A stretch of DNA of 64,000 bases from Oscillospiraceae bacterium (GCA_015063605.1 SVTV01000002.1:61557-125556), one strand, 5' to 3'; shown: positions 34,428-44,612, counted from the first letter of the stretch. The notes: generated by a model not told the origin, from the sequence alone. Numbers and translations are program-made.

Positions 34428-34826
34428 ATGCAAATCACAGATGCTATTGCCGATATGCTTACAAGAATAAGAAATGCTAATTCGGCAAAACATGAGTCCT
34501 GCGAAATACCTGCTTCCAACGTTAAAAAGGCTATAGCTCAGATCCTTCTCGACGAAGGCTATATAAAGAGCTACTCTGTAACGGAAGACGAAAAGCAGGG
34601 AATGATCAAGGTCGTTTTGAAGTATGGCCCCGGTAAGCAGAGAATAATCCAGGGATTGAAGAGAGTCTCCAAGCCCGGTCTCCGTATATACGCGGGTGCA
34701 GACGAACTTCCCAGTGTTATGAAGGGCTTGGGCGTTGCGATCGTATCCACATCCAAGGGCATCATGACCGATAAGAAAGCGAGAAAGGAAAATGTCGGCG
34801 GAGAAGTACTCGCCTTCATTTGGTAA
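34428..34826 (+). CDS. rpsH: 30S ribosomal protein S8 (uS8)
   Basis: 132 residues. [18 protein letters not shown] start and the C-terminal [26 protein letters not shown] signature. Binds the 16S central domain; in E. coli it represses the spc operon. TAGGAGGAA precedes the ATG. Confidence 0.97.
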   Translation: MQITDAIADMLTRIRNANSAKHESCEIPASNVKKAIAQILLDEGYIKSYSVTEDEKQGMIKVVLKYGPGKQRIIQGLKRVSKPGLRIYAGADELPSVMKGLGVAIVSTSKGIMTDKKARKENVGGEVLAFIW

Positions 34827-34838
34827 GGAGGGAATATT

Positions 34839-35375
34839 ATGTCAAGAATAGGTAGATTACCTGTAGCAATTCCCGCCGGTGTTAAAGTATCGCTCGAGGG
34901 AAAGACGATCACAGTTAAGGGTTCCAAGGGTGAACTCAAGAACACTATCCCCGCTGCTATCAATGTTGCAATTGAAGGCGAACAGATAGTTGTTACCCGT
35001 GAGAATGAGATGAAGGAAACAAAGGCTCTCCACGGACTTACAAGAGCTCTCATCAATAACATGGTTATCGGTGTTACCGCAGGCTACCGCAAGGATCTCG
35101 AGATCAGCGAAGGCGGTTACAGAGCACAGAAGCGCGGCAAGGAACTTGTTTTGAATCTCGGTTACTCTCATGACGTTATATTCGTTGAAGAAGACGGAAT
35201 CACATTCGAAGTTGAAAACCCCAACAAGATCGCTGTAGTCGGCATCGACAAGCAGAAGGTTGGACAGATCGCTTCCGAGATCAGAGGCAAGCGTCCTCCG
35301 GAACCCTACCTTGGTAAGGGTGTCAGATACGCAGGTGAAGTTATTCGCCGCAAGACCGGTAAGGCCGGCAAATAA
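34839..35375 (+). CDS. rplF: 50S ribosomal protein L6 (uL6)
   Basis: 178 residues. MSRIGRLPVAIPAGV start and the C-terminal GKRPPEPYLGKGVRYAGEVIRRKTGKAG signature. Located near the factor-binding site. AAGGAGGG precedes the ATG. Confidence 0.97.
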   Translation: MSRIGRLPVAIPAGVKVSLEGKTITVKGSKGELKNTIPAAINVAIEGEQIVVTRENEMKETKALHGLTRALINNMVIGVTAGYRKDLEISEGGYRAQKRGKELVLNLGYSHDVIFVEEDGITFEVENPNKIAVVGIDKQKVGQIASEIRGKRPPEPYLGKGVRYAGEVIRRKTGKAGK

Positions 35376-35393
35376 TGAAAGGAGCGAGAATAA

Positions 35394-35753
35394 ATGGTCA
35401 GCAAAATCGATAAGAATCAGAATCGTCTTAAGCGTCATAAGAGAGTACGCTCTAAAATCTCCGGAACCTCTGAGAGACCTCGTCTTTCAGTATATCGCTC
35501 CGAAAAGCATATAGTCGCTCAGATCATAGATGATACAACAGGCAACACACTCGTTGCTGCATCTTCTCATGATAAGGATTTCACCGGTAACGGCGGAAAC
35601 AAAGAAGGCGCAAAGCTCGTTGGACTTGCAATAGGCAAGAAGGCCCTTGAAAAGAACATCACCGAAGTCGTATTCGACAGAGGCGGATATCTTTATCACG
35701 GAAGAATCAAGGAACTTGCTGAAGGCGCACGCGAGAGCGGCTTGAAGTTTTAA
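35394..35753 (+). CDS. rplR: 50S ribosomal protein L18 (uL18)
   Basis: 119 residues. [18 protein letters not shown] and [28 protein letters not shown] are typical. Binds 5S rRNA with L5. GAAAGGAGCG precedes the start. Confidence 0.97.
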   Translation: MVSKIDKNQNRLKRHKRVRSKISGTSERPRLSVYRSEKHIVAQIIDDTTGNTLVAASSHDKDFTGNGGNKEGAKLVGLAIGKKALEKNITEVVFDRGGYLYHGRIKELAEGARESGLKF

Positions 35754-35764
35754 GGAGGGTTATT

Positions 35765-36268
35765 ATGGCAGGCAGAATAGATGCGTCAACATTGGACCTT
35801 CGCGAAATAGTCGTAGAAGTAAAGAGCGTTTCCAAGACTGTAAAGGGCGGACGTGTTCGCAAGTACACAGCTCTTGTAGTAGTCGGAGACGGCAACGGTC
35901 ACGTTGGTTGTGGCCTCGGAAAAGCGCTTGAAAGACCCGAAGCAATCAGAAAGGGTACAGAAGACGCAAAGAAAAATATAATCGAAGTTTCTCTTAAGGG
36001 AACAACGATACCCCATGAGATCACCGGTATATACGGTGCCGGAAAGGTTCTTCTTAAGCCGGCTTCTCAGGGTACGGGCGTTATCGCCGGCGGTAAGGTA
36101 AGAAGCGTTCTCGAGCTCGTTGGAGTATCCGACGTAAGAACGAAGTGCCTCCGCTCCAACAATCCTACAAACGTTGTAAGAGCAACATTTGAAGGACTCC
36201 GTGCACTCCGCACCGTAGAACAGGTTGCGAAGATGAGAGACAAGACTCCCGAAGAGATATTGGGTTGA
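35765..36268 (+). CDS. rpsE: 30S ribosomal protein S5 (uS5)
   Basis: 167 residues. The double-stranded-RNA-binding segment [21 protein letters not shown] and the IIAGG-type [19 protein letters not shown] block are present. Lines the mRNA entry channel and affects decoding accuracy. AAGGAGGG precedes the ATG. Confidence 0.97.
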   Translation: MAGRIDASTLDLREIVVEVKSVSKTVKGGRVRKYTALVVVGDGNGHVGCGLGKALERPEAIRKGTEDAKKNIIEVSLKGTTIPHEITGIYGAGKVLLKPASQGTGVIAGGKVRSVLELVGVSDVRTKCLRSNNPTNVVRATFEGLRALRTVEQVAKMRDKTPEEILG

Positions 36269-36278
36269 GGTGGCAGAT

Positions 36279-36461
36279 ATGGCAAAGATTAAGATAACAC
36301 TTCAGAAGAGTCTCATAGGAAGACTTGAAAAACAGAAAAAGACAGCGCTTGCATTAGGTCTCAAGACTATCGGTGACACGACAGTTCAGGAAGACAACGC
36401 TGTTACCCAGGGCAAGATATTTGTTATCAAGCACTTGGTCAAGGTCGAAAATGCAGATTGA
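36279..36461 (+). CDS. rpmD: 50S ribosomal protein L30 (uL30)
   Basis: 60 residues. ATG 36279 is preferred because MAKIKITLQKSLIGR aligns with the family and GAGGTGG lies five bases upstream; a GTG nine bases earlier would use part of that site. It ends with IKHLVKVE as usual. Confidence 0.95.
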   Translation: MAKIKITLQKSLIGRLEKQKKTALALGLKTIGDTTVQEDNAVTQGKIFVIKHLVKVENAD

Positions 36462-36494
36462 CCTACTTTATAAATAAAATAGGAGGACACGCAA

Positions 36495-36938
36495 ATGATG
36501 CTTAATGAACTTTCTCCGGCTCTCGGTTCCGCTAAGAAGGCATACCGTAAGGGCAGAGGCCCCGGTTCCGGCAACGGCAAGACCGCAGGTAGAGGACACA
36601 AGGGCCAGAACGCTCGTTCCGGCGGCGGTGTCAGAATCGGTTTTGAAGGCGGACAGATCCCGACTTACAGAAGACTCCCCAAGAGAGGCTTCAATAACGA
36701 TAAGTTCGCTACCAACTATGCGATAATCAACGTTGGAGATCTCAACAGCTTCAATGACGGCGATGTTATCACAATAGACACACTCGTAGAAAATGGCACA
36801 ATAAAGAATGTTCTTTCCGGTCTTAAGGTACTCGGAAGCGGAGAACTTACCAAAAAGATTACGGTTAAAGCTAAAATCTTTTCGGCTGCGGCTAAGGAAA
36901 AGATCGAAGCCGCTGGCGGAAAGACTGAGGTGATATAA
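36495..36938 (+). CDS. rplO: 50S ribosomal protein L15 (uL15)
   Basis: 147 residues. Gly-rich [35 protein letters not shown] and the [11 protein letters not shown] block mark the family. Two ATGs in a row open the gene. The stop touches the secY GTG directly. Confidence 0.97.
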   Translation: MMLNELSPALGSAKKAYRKGRGPGSGNGKTAGRGHKGQNARSGGGVRIGFEGGQIPTYRRLPKRGFNNDKFATNYAIINVGDLNSFNDGDVITIDTLVENGTIKNVLSGLKVLGSGELTKKITVKAKIFSAAAKEKIEAAGGKTEVI

Positions 36939-38237
36939 GTGTTTAAAACCTTCGTAAGCGCGTGGAAGCTTCCCGACATAAGAAAGAAGCTTATATATAC
37001 GCTTATCGTGCTTCTGATATATCGTATCGGTTGCATTATTCCGGTTCCGTTTATTGATTCGGCAGCCTTGGAATCCTGGTTTTCAAATAATGCGGGTACG
37101 TCCATACTTCAGTATTTCTATACTATCGCGGGCGACTCGTTCTCGAAGGCAACATTGTTTGCACTTTCGGTATCACCTTACATCACATCATCCATCGTTA
37201 TGCAGCTTCTTACGGTAGCGATCCCCGCTCTCGAAAGAATGGCAAAAGAGGAAAACGGAAAGCAGAAGATCGACAAGATCACAAGATACGTAACAGTAGC
37301 TCTCGCAGCTCTCATGAGCTACGGCTACTATGCGACCATCAATGCACAGGGCTTCGTAAGCGAACCCGGCATATTCGCATGTCTCGTTATCATGACCTGC
37401 CAGATCGCAGGCGCATCTGTCATCGTATGGCTTGCTGAAAAGATCAATGAGAACGGCTTCGGCCAGGGTATCTCCATGATCCTTTTCGTAAACATCCTTT
37501 CCACACTTCCCACAATGGCTACCGCATTCGTCGGTCAGCTCAGTCTCGGTATATGGTCAACGATCATAGCCTTCGTAGCTATAATAATATTCGCAGTAGC
37601 GGTTGTTACATTCGTTGTATTCATGACCAACTCCGAGCGCCGCATCCCCGTTCAGTACGCTAAGCGCGTAGTAGGACGCAAGATGTACGGCGGTCAGAGC
37701 ACATTCCTTCCCTTAAAGCTGAACATGACAGGTGTTATGCCTATCATCTTCGCCAGCACGATCGCGGGTCTCCCCGCAACATTGCAGCTCTTCTTCCCCA
37801 ACCTTAAGGAAGGCGGCTTCTGGGCAGGATTTTTCAATGTATTCGGTTACGGTTCCATCGTATACGGAGTATTGCTCTTCGTTCTTATCATAGCATTCTC
37901 CTACTTCTACCTTGCGATATCGTTTAACCCCGTTGAAGTTGCCAACAACCTCAAGAAGAACGGCGGCTTCATTCCCGGTCTCAGACCCGGAAAACCCACA
38001 AGCGACTTTATAGCAAACTCCCTTAAGAAGATCACTCTTATCGGCGGCTTCTTCCTCGGAATCATCGCTATAATCCCGCTTCTTATCAATGCAGTAACAA
38101 ATATATTCGGAATTTCCTTCGGTGCTCTTTCCTTCGGAGGCACGAGCCTTCTCATCGTTGTCAGCGTTGCGCTTGAAACAGTAAGAGAGCTTGAAACTCA
38201 GATCACGATGCGCCACTACAAGGGCTTTCTTGAATAA
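36939..38237 (+). CDS. secY: preprotein translocase subunit SecY
   Basis: Membrane channel of the Sec system. 432 residues with ten hydrophobic helices. The plug-region IGCIIPVPFID, SPYITSSIVMQLLT, the cytoplasmic loop GFGQGISMILF, and PGLRPGKPTSDFI with the conserved arginine are visible. It starts with GTG immediately after the rplO stop, so it is probably translationally coupled. It exports the secreted proteins seen later in the window. Confidence 0.97.
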   Translation: MFKTFVSAWKLPDIRKKLIYTLIVLLIYRIGCIIPVPFIDSAALESWFSNNAGTSILQYFYTIAGDSFSKATLFALSVSPYITSSIVMQLLTVAIPALERMAKEENGKQKIDKITRYVTVALAALMSYGYYATINAQGFVSEPGIFACLVIMTCQIAGASVIVWLAEKINENGFGQGISMILFVNILSTLPTMATAFVGQLSLGIWSTIIAFVAIIIFAVAVVTFVVFMTNSERRIPVQYAKRVVGRKMYGGQSTFLPLKLNMTGVMPIIFASTIAGLPATLQLFFPNLKEGGFWAGFFNVFGYGSIVYGVLLFVLIIAFSYFYLAISFNPVEVANNLKKNGGFIPGLRPGKPTSDFIANSLKKITLIGGFFLGIIAIIPLLINAVTNIFGISFGALSFGGTSLLIVVSVALETVRELETQITMRHYKGFLE

Positions 38238-38250
38238 TTAATCTAAAGCT

Positions 38251-38889
38251 ATGAAGATCATATTTTTAGGTGCACCCGGTGCCGGCAAGGGAACACAGGC
38301 TGAGCTCGTTTCAAAGCGTCTCGGCATCCCTGCCATATCCACGGGAGCTATAATCAGAGAAGCGATCAAAAACGGAACTCCGTTCGGACTCAAAGCCAAG
38401 GAGATAATCGAAAAGGGCAACCTTCTTCCCGATGATACCGTAAACGGGCTCATGAAGGAAAGAATAGCCGAAGACGATTGCAAGAACGGCTTCATCCTTG
38501 ACGGATATCCCAGAACGATCGGTCAGGCTAAGGGCCTTGAAGAAATGGGTGTCGAGATCGACGCTGTTGTAAATATCTACGTTTCCGACGAGGATATAAT
38601 CAAGCGTATGAGCGGCAGACGCGTTTGCAAGGCTTGCGGAGCAACGTATCACACAATCTACAACCCCACTCCCGCTGAGGACAAGAACACCTGCGGAAAG
38701 TGCGGAAGTGAATTGATAATCAGAGCTGACGACCTTCCCGAGACTGTTAAGAACCGCCTTGATGTATATCATGAGCAGACAGCGGTGCTTGAGGATTGGT
38801 ACAGCAAGAAAGGAAAGCTTCTCACCGTTGAAGGACAGGAAGTTCTCGACGATACAACGAAGCTTACATTCGCGGCTCTCGGTATTTAA
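38251..38889 (+). CDS. adk: adenylate kinase
   Basis: Interconverts ATP plus AMP and two ADP. 212 residues with the P-loop GAPGAGKGTQAE, the AMP-site STGAIIREAI, FILDGYPRTIGQA, and a LID domain whose four cysteines (CKAC and CGKC) form a structural zinc site, as in Gram-positive long-LID enzymes. It lies 13 bases after secY. Confidence 0.97.
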   Translation: MKIIFLGAPGAGKGTQAELVSKRLGIPAISTGAIIREAIKNGTPFGLKAKEIIEKGNLLPDDTVNGLMKERIAEDDCKNGFILDGYPRTIGQAKGLEEMGVEIDAVVNIYVSDEDIIKRMSGRRVCKACGATYHTIYNPTPAEDKNTCGKCGSELIIRADDLPETVKNRLDVYHEQTAVLEDWYSKKGKLLTVEGQEVLDDTTKLTFAALGI

Positions 38890-38895
38890 GTTGAT

Positions 38896-39645
38896 ATGAT
38901 AAAGCTCAGAAACAAAACTCAGATCGAAAAACTCAGAGAAAGCGGTCGTATAGCCGCCGGCGCCTTAAGGCTTGCCGGCGAGCTTGCGAAGCCGGGAACT
39001 ACTCTGATCTCGATCGATACCGCTATAAGGCATTTTATTGAATCCCACGGTGCGGTACCTTCATTCCTTAATTACAATGGCTTTCCCGCCAGCGCTTGTA
39101 TAAGCGTTAACGACGAAGTCATTCACGGTATACCCGACGGCAGAAGATTGCAGGAGGGTGATATAGTGAGTATAGATGTAGGTGCTTATTATAAGGGATT
39201 TCACGGCGATTGCGCCAACACCTTCGGTGTGGGTGAGATATCCGAGGAAGCAAAAAGGCTTATCGAGGTAACAAAGGCAAGCTTTTTCAAGGGCTTCGGA
39301 ATGATCGCCGAAAACAACAGAATAGGCGATATAGCATCAGCCGTACAGGAAACGGCGGAAAGCGCAGGCTTCTCCGTTGTAAGAGAGTATGTGGGCCACG
39401 GCGTCGGAGAAAATCTCCACGAAAGCCCGGATGTTCCCAACTACGGCAGACCCGGCAGAGGACCTCGTCTTATGACGGGTATGGTATTTGCTGTTGAACC
39501 TATGATCTGTCAGCACTCGGCAGAGGTTAAGGTATTGAGTAACGAATGGACGGTTGTTACCGTAGATAAGGGTCTTGCGGCTCATTACGAAAATACCGTT
39601 GCTCTCACCGAAAACGGTCCCGTTATTCTGACGGATGCCGATTGA
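38896..39645 (+). CDS. map: methionine aminopeptidase, type I
   Basis: Removes the start methionine from nascent proteins. 249 residues. Metal ligands are visible in the DVGAYYKGFHGDCANTF block (Asp pair), the YVGHGVGENLHE histidine, and MVFAVEPMI and ENTVALTENGP glutamates. It starts seven bases after adk. Confidence 0.96.
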   Translation: MIKLRNKTQIEKLRESGRIAAGALRLAGELAKPGTTLISIDTAIRHFIESHGAVPSFLNYNGFPASACISVNDEVIHGIPDGRRLQEGDIVSIDVGAYYKGFHGDCANTFGVGEISEEAKRLIEVTKASFFKGFGMIAENNRIGDIASAVQETAESAGFSVVREYVGHGVGENLHESPDVPNYGRPGRGPRLMTGMVFAVEPMICQHSAEVKVLSNEWTVVTVDKGLAAHYENTVALTENGPVILTDAD

Positions 39646-39656
39646 ATACCGAGTGT

Positions 39657-40001
39657 ATGTGCGTAAATAAAGAAATGAAGCTTGAAGATATCGTTTACGG
39701 CGACATCGTCATGTCGGTCATGGGACGTGATACGGGCACTGCCTATCTTGTGGTGGGTGTTACCGATAAAAGCGACGTTCTGGTTGCCGACGGAAAGCTT
39801 CACAGGCTTGAAGCTCCGAAACGGAAGAATGTAAAGCATCTTGTGAAGATCGAAACGGGCGATGATCTGAGGCAGAGCGCAGAGGCTGCTGCCGAGGCAG
39901 AATTCGGAGCCGATAAACGGTTGAAGAAGCTGATGCGAGAAGCAGAAATGCTGGTACAGATACGTATAAGGGAAAATTCCCATGGAAATTGGAGGGATTG
40001 A
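39657..40001 (+). CDS. KOW-domain RNA-binding protein (ribosomal L14e/L6e/L27e-like)
   Basis: A 114-residue protein, start chosen at ATG 39657. An N-terminal KOW-like domain ([38 protein letters not shown]) is followed by KRKNVKHLV and a charged helical tail. Proteins like this often lie between map and infA in clostridial operons, annotated as KOW or L14e-like RNA-binding proteins; the role is unknown. The 3' end runs into the infA ribosome site, and its TGA stop is one base before the proposed infA start. Confidence 0.8.
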   Translation: MCVNKEMKLEDIVYGDIVMSVMGRDTGTAYLVVGVTDKSDVLVADGKLHRLEAPKRKNVKHLVKIETGDDLRQSAEAAAEAEFGADKRLKKLMREAEMLVQIRIRENSHGNWRD

Positions 40002-40002
40002 T

Positions 40003-40218
40003 CTGGCAAAAGACGATTGCATGGAATTCGAAGGCGTGGTAAGCGAAACGCTTCCGAACGCTACCTTTAGAGTAACACTTCCCAACGGAATGGTGATCTT
40101 GTCACACATTTCCGGTAAGATGCGAATGAATTATATTAAAATAGTTCCGGGTGATAAGGTCCTTATAGAGGTATCGGTTTATGACCCGACAAAGGGACGC
40201 ATAACCCGTCGGTTGTAA
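40003..40218 (+). CDS. infA: translation initiation factor IF-1, probable CTG start
   Basis: IF-1 blocks the A site during initiation. The OB-fold core [45 protein letters not shown] and RITRRL is unmistakable. The family N-terminus MAKDD aligns with codons CTG-GCA-AAA-GAC-GAT, so CTG at 40003 is the likely start; GGAGGG lies six bases upstream. Alternatives are an ATG at 39982 (adds seven residues, with the ribosome site inside the gene) or an ATG at 40021 (loses six). With CTG the protein is 71 residues, the normal length. Confidence 0.93.
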   Translation: MAKDDCMEFEGVVSETLPNATFRVTLPNGMVILSHISGKMRMNYIKIVPGDKVLIEVSVYDPTKGRITRRL

Positions 40219-40269
40219 GCCGGACAGTCAACCCGACAAAACTAAAACCAAAACTTGGAGGTTACAATA

Positions 40270-40383
40270 ATGAAAGTTAAGCCTTCCGTCAAGAAAATCT
40301 GCGAGAAATGCAAGATAATAAAGAGAAAAGGCATCGTAATGGTAATTTGCGAAAACCCGAAGCACAAACAGAAACAAGGATAA
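40270..40383 (+). CDS. rpmJ: 50S ribosomal protein L36 (bL36, zinc form)
   Basis: 37 residues: [20 protein letters not shown] followed by [17 protein letters not shown]. The C-x2-C...C...H set is the zinc-binding form. TTGGAGGTTACAATA precedes the ATG. Its place between infA and rpsM is the standard order. Confidence 0.97.
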   Translation: MKVKPSVKKICEKCKIIKRKGIVMVICENPKHKQKQG

Positions 40384-40400
40384 ACAGGAGGAAATAAAGT

Positions 40401-40769
40401 ATGGCTCGTATAGCAGGCGTTGATATTCCGAGAGAAAAGCGCGTTGAAATCGGTTTGACATACATTTTCGGTATCGGTTTGACATCTTCAGTTAAGATAC
40501 TCGAAAAGACCGGTGTAAATCCCGATACAAGAGTTAAGGATCTCACCGATGAAGAAATAGCAAAACTCCGTGAAGAAATTGAAAACAACTACGCCGTAGA
40601 AGGTGATCTTCGCAGAAGCATAGCTTATGATATCAAGAGAATGACAGATATCGGATGCTACAGAGGTCTGCGTCACCGCAAAGGACTTCCTGTCAGAGGA
40701 CAGAGAACAAAGACTAACGCGAGAACGAGAAAAGGTCCCGTTAAGACAATCGCGAACAAGAAGAAATAA
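40401..40769 (+). CDS. rpsM: 30S ribosomal protein S13 (uS13)
   Basis: 122 residues. [25 protein letters not shown] start and [25 protein letters not shown] signature. Contacts P-site tRNA in the head. ACAGGAGGAA precedes the ATG. Confidence 0.97.
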   Translation: MARIAGVDIPREKRVEIGLTYIFGIGLTSSVKILEKTGVNPDTRVKDLTDEEIAKLREEIENNYAVEGDLRRSIAYDIKRMTDIGCYRGLRHRKGLPVRGQRTKTNARTRKGPVKTIANKKK

Positions 40770-40782
40770 GGAGTGAACGATA

Positions 40783-41178
40783 ATGGCAAAGCAGCAGAAG
40801 AAAATCGTAAAGAAGCGCCGTGAACGCAAGAATATCGAACGCGGAGCTGCGCATATCAGTGCGACATATAACAACACCATAGTCACCCTTACAGACGTTA
40901 ACGGAAATGCATTGGCATGGGCTTCCGCAGGAGAAATGGGCTTCAAGGGATCCAAGAAATCCACTCCTTTCGCAGCACAGACAGCTTCCGAAACAGCAGC
41001 TAAGCTCGCTATGGAGCATGGCTTGAAGACAGTTGACGTATATGTCAAGGGACCGGGACAAGGAAGAGAAGCAGCTATCAGAGCGCTTCAGACAGCCGGA
41101 CTCGATATTACGCTTATCAAAGACGTAACCCCGATTCCGCACAACGGATGCCGTCCTCCGAAGAGAAGACGCGTATAA
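40783..41178 (+). CDS. rpsK: 30S ribosomal protein S11 (uS11)
   Basis: 131 residues. [37 protein letters not shown] and the terminal [16 protein letters not shown] are typical. Platform protein near the mRNA exit. AAGGAGTG precedes the ATG. Confidence 0.97.
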   Translation: MAKQQKKIVKKRRERKNIERGAAHISATYNNTIVTLTDVNGNALAWASAGEMGFKGSKKSTPFAAQTASETAAKLAMEHGLKTVDVYVKGPGQGREAAIRALQTAGLDITLIKDVTPIPHNGCRPPKRRRV

Positions 41179-41197
41179 TTAAGGGAGGTAAAGAAAC

Positions 41198-41827
41198 ATG
41201 GCAAAATATACCGGACCTGCTTGCAGACAGTGTCGCAGAGAAGGCTGCAAATTATTTTTGAAGGGCGATCGTTGCTTCTCATCGAAATGTGCGATGGAAA
41301 GAAGAGCTACGATACCCGGTCAGCATGGCGCCAATAAGAAGTTTGGAACCAAGGAATACGGAAAGCAGCTTCGTGAAAAGCAGAAGACGAAGAGATATTA
41401 CGGAATACTTGAGAATCAGTTCAAGAACTACTTCAAGAAGGCTGACGCTAAAGAAGGCTTGACAGGTGAAAACCTTCTCGTTCTTATCGAAAGACGTCTT
41501 GACAATGTAGTTTACAGAGCAGGATTCGCACAGAGCCGCAGAGATGCAAGACAGCTCGTACTCCACAGACATTTTACTGTAAACGGCAAAATAGCTAACA
41601 TACCCTCGCTTCTCGTTAAGCCCGGTGATGTTATAGCTCTCAAGGCAACAAGCAAGGAGCTTCCCAAGTTCAAGGCAATGATGGAAACTCTCGATGCGAA
41701 TATATCCGCAAAGTGGCTCACAGTTGACGCAGAAAACGTTACCGTAACGGTATCTCTTATGCCCACAAGAGAAGACGTAGACTTCGACATCAGAGAGCAG
41801 CTCATAGTAGAGCTTTATTCCAAGTAA
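41198..41827 (+). CDS. rpsD: 30S ribosomal protein S4 (uS4, zinc-finger form)
   Basis: 209 residues. The N-terminus has cysteines (CRQCRREGCKLF...CFSSKC) of the zinc-binding form. The S4 RNA-binding domain has RRLDNVVYRAGFAQSRRDARQLVLHRHFTVNGK. Primary 16S assembly protein and, in other bacteria, an autoregulator. TTAAGGGAGG precedes the ATG. Confidence 0.97.
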   Translation: MAKYTGPACRQCRREGCKLFLKGDRCFSSKCAMERRATIPGQHGANKKFGTKEYGKQLREKQKTKRYYGILENQFKNYFKKADAKEGLTGENLLVLIERRLDNVVYRAGFAQSRRDARQLVLHRHFTVNGKIANIPSLLVKPGDVIALKATSKELPKFKAMMETLDANISAKWLTVDAENVTVTVSLMPTREDVDFDIREQLIVELYSK

Positions 41828-41912
41828 AACCCCCGCGTAATCTGAATTTAGTCCGGGTCGCATAAGATCCGGAGTCCGAAGAAAAAGATAATTAATCTAG
41901 GAGGGTTACTAA

Positions 41913-42863
41913 ATGATAGAAATAGAAAGACCGAGCATTACGACACTTGAACAAAGCGAAGACGGTTCTTACGGTAAATTTGCGATAGAGCCTCTTGAAA
42001 GAGGCTTCGGAATAACGCTTGGTAATTCTTTAAGAAGAATATTATTAAGCTCGCTTCCCGGAGTAGCCGTAACCAACATAAAGATCGAAGGCGTATTGCA
42101 TGAGATTTCGACGATCCCGGGCGTAACCGAAGACGTAACAGAAATAGTTCTTAACGTAAAAGGTATAACGGCAAAGCTGTATACGAATCAGCCCAAGACG
42201 GTCGTAATCGATATGACCGGCGAATGCGAAGTAACAGCAGGCTGCATTAAGTGCGATTCCGATATAGAGATACTTAATCCGGATCATCACATAGCCACCG
42301 TTTCCGGCGGTGTGAAGTTCTATATGGAATTGACATTCGACAGCGGAAGAGGATACGTTTCATCTGAACGTAACAAGCTTCTCGGAGCGCCCGCTATCGG
42401 AACAATATTCACAGATTCCATATACACTCCCGTGTACAAGGCTAATTACTCCGTTGACAACACTCGTGTTGAAGATAAGATGGAATATGACAAGCTTACA
42501 TTGGAAGTGCTCACAAACGGTACGATAACCGCGAAAGAGTCAATTTCACTCGCAGCCAAGATTCTCAACGAGCATCTCAACTTGTTTGTAGACCTTTCCG
42601 ACCAGGCTAAGAAGGCGGAAATCATGGTAGACAGCAGGGACGACTCAAAGGAAAAAGTACTTGAGATAGTCATTGAGGAACTTGACATGTCGGTTCGCTC
42701 TTTCAACTGCTTGAAGCGTGCGGGAATCAATACGGTACAGGATTTGACAAACAAGACCGAGGAAGAAATGATCAAGGTCAGAAACCTCGGAAAGAAATCA
42801 TTGGAAGAGGTTATCCAGAAGCTCGCTTCATTGGGTCTCTCCCTCAAGAAAGAGGAAGAATAA
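41913..42863 (+). CDS. rpoA: RNA polymerase alpha subunit
   Basis: 316 residues. The N-terminal assembly domain shows [20 protein letters not shown] and [13 protein letters not shown]. The C-terminal DNA/activator-binding domain (about 240-316) shows [30 protein letters not shown] and [21 protein letters not shown] precedes the ATG. Confidence 0.98.
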   Translation: MIEIERPSITTLEQSEDGSYGKFAIEPLERGFGITLGNSLRRILLSSLPGVAVTNIKIEGVLHEISTIPGVTEDVTEIVLNVKGITAKLYTNQPKTVVIDMTGECEVTAGCIKCDSDIEILNPDHHIATVSGGVKFYMELTFDSGRGYVSSERNKLLGAPAIGTIFTDSIYTPVYKANYSVDNTRVEDKMEYDKLTLEVLTNGTITAKESISLAAKILNEHLNLFVDLSDQAKKAEIMVDSRDDSKEKVLEIVIEELDMSVRSFNCLKRAGINTVQDLTNKTEEEMIKVRNLGKKSLEEVIQKLASLGLSLKKEEE

Positions 42864-42941
42864 TAATCTCTTCATATAAACAGAAAGTGCTGGCGGCTTT
42901 GTAACGCCGCAGCGCATACCCGGTAGAGGAGGAAATGAATT

Positions 42942-43382
42942 ATGCCCGGAACAAGAAAGCTCGGCAGACCGACAGATCATAGAATGTCGATGTTGAGGGG
43001 ACAGGTTACGTTTCTTTTGGAGAATGGCTCTCTCGAAACAACCGTTACCCGTGCAAAGGAGCTTAGATCTATAACGGATAGAATGATCACGCTTGGTAAG
43101 ACAAATACATTGGCAGCAAAGAGACAGGCTCTCAGATTCATAACTAAGGAAGACGTAGTTAAGAAGCTGTTCGATGAAATTTCTCCGAGCTTCAGCGAGA
43201 GAAACGGCGGTTACACACGCGTTCTCAAGAAGGGTCCGCGCCGTGGAGACGGTGCCGAAATGGCTCTTATAGAAATTATAGGCTTCGAAAAGAAGGCTGC
43301 ATCCGACGACAAGAAGGCTTCCAAGAAGGCTAAGGTTGAAGAACCTAAGGCAGAAGCTTCCGAAGAAAAGGCTGCTGAATAA
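42942..43382 (+). CDS. rplQ: 50S ribosomal protein L17 (bL17) with charged tail
   Basis: 146 residues. [20 protein letters not shown] start and [23 protein letters not shown] signature end near residue 115. A tail of about 30 residues rich in Lys, Ala and Glu follows. Last gene of the operon, followed by a strong terminator. Confidence 0.97.
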   Translation: MPGTRKLGRPTDHRMSMLRGQVTFLLENGSLETTVTRAKELRSITDRMITLGKTNTLAAKRQALRFITKEDVVKKLFDEISPSFSERNGGYTRVLKKGPRRGDGAEMALIEIIGFEKKAASDDKKASKKAKVEEPKAEASEEKAAE

Positions 43383-43413
43383 TTTCGACTTTAAATAAGT
43401 CACATAATGAGAT

Positions 43414-43450
43414 CGCCCGACTTCAAAAAGAGGTCGGGCGGTTTTGTGTT
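43414..43450 (+). terminator. terminator of the S10-spc-alpha operon
   Basis: CGCCCGAC and GTCGGGCG form the stem, followed by GTTTTGTGTTT. Confidence 0.88.
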
Positions 43451-43471
43451 TATGTGGCTTTGCATTCAAGT

Positions 43472-43517
43472 GCAAAAGCTTTTCTTGCCCTGCGATGGGT
43501 GAGAAAAGCTTTTTTGG
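43472..43517 (+). terminator. second hairpin with T run
   Basis: AAAAGCTTTTCT and AGAAAAGCTTTT pair, followed by TTTTTT. On the reverse strand an A/T-rich flank also allows use as terminator for the convergent araC-type gene. Another ACCGCTGTCA/TGACAGCGGT hairpin lies at 43579-43612. Confidence 0.65.
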
Positions 43518-43655
43518 GTTTTAGAGTTTATATAATCACGATTTGATAAATCACGATTATATATTATTTTTGAAGTAAATACCGCTGTCATGCGTGGGTG
43601 ACAGCGGTGTAATAATTTGTATTGAAAAATGTTACCGAATGGCAGATAAATACGG

Positions 43656-44471
43656 TTATCGGTTATTTGTATGGGTGCGGTAAAAGCGACGCCGCAATTC
43701 GGTGGGTGTTATGTCCTCGTGGTATGAAAAGTATTTCAGAAACGCCTTATAATCATCGAAGCCGGATTGAGCGGCAATGGTCTTTAACGGCAGATCGGTG
43801 GATAACAACAGGGTGCGGATGTGACCCATACGCATACTGTCAACATAGCCCTTCAGACCGACTCCGTGAGAACGGCGGAATAATCGAGTCAGATAGTCTA
43901 CGTTGTAGCCGAAATGGTTGGCGATATCGGCAGTATGCAGAGCATTCATAGCGTTGATGCGGATATATTCGGCAATGTCATTGACCAAACGTTCCTCGGT
44001 TCTTTCCTGTTTTGCACGGGGCTGTGTATGAATGGCATATTCTGTCAGAATGATCCCGAGAAGAGCGTTGCGTACGGAAGCGGGATAACGCGGTGTGGAT
44101 GAGACATTGAGGAGCTGTCTGCATAAAAGCGGTATCTGCGTATGCTGCATAGCGGCTGCATGAAGCGGCAGACATTCCAGCGCCGTATTTGCATCCTCCG
44201 TCGGTGCCTTGCCGTGGATCCAGAAAAAAGAGACGGTGTCCTCGCTCGGCGCTGTTCCGCCATGCTCTACACCGGGGCGGAAGAAAACCACATCGCCCGC
44301 ATTTGCTGTGATCCTGCGGTCACCCTCATATAAATACGCACAGCCCTGTATCATATAAATGATCTCCCATGTTTCATATGTACCCACGGGATGGATCCAT
44401 GTTCCCCGGGAGGTAAATTTTCCTGCGTGTTCATACTGCACACGGTATTGCAGATAATCTTCCTGCTTCAT
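43656..44471 (-). CDS. AraC-family transcriptional regulator
   Basis: 271 residues. The N-terminal cupin-like sensor domain (about 10-130) has HPVGTYETWEIIYMIQG and DVVFFRPGVEHGG. The C-terminal AraC DNA-binding domain has two helix-turn-helix units: MNALHTADIANHFGYNVDYLTRLFRR and LLLSTDLPLKTIAAQSGFDDYKAFLKYF. It is transcribed away from the GH127 gene, so that gene is the probable target, with a sugar such as an arabinose product as the likely signal. Confidence 0.9.
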   Translation of the reverse strand: MKQEDYLQYRVQYEHAGKFTSRGTWIHPVGTYETWEIIYMIQGCAYLYEGDRRITANAGDVVFFRPGVEHGGTAPSEDTVSFFWIHGKAPTEDANTALECLPLHAAAMQHTQIPLLCRQLLNVSSTPRYPASVRNALLGIILTEYAIHTQPRAKQERTEERLVNDIAEYIRINAMNALHTADIANHFGYNVDYLTRLFRRSHGVGLKGYVDSMRMGHIRTLLLSTDLPLKTIAAQSGFDDYKAFLKYFSYHEDITPTELRRRFYRTHTNNR

Positions 44472-44535
44472 GTCGGATTTTTGCTCCTTTTATTGCTTTT
44501 TTGAGGTTGTTTCAGATGATAGATATGTTATAATT

Positions 44536-44564
44536 ATTATACAGGATGATCGTTGATTTTTCAA
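44536..44564 (-). promoter_or_regulatory. promoter of the AraC-type gene
   Basis: TTGAAA (44559-44564) and TATAAT (44536-44541) with a 17-base spacer on the minus strand. Confidence 0.75.
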
Positions 44565-44612
44565 TAGTTTCCCGCAGCTTTTCGATTTTTTCGCTGCAGG
44601 GCTATCCTGTTT

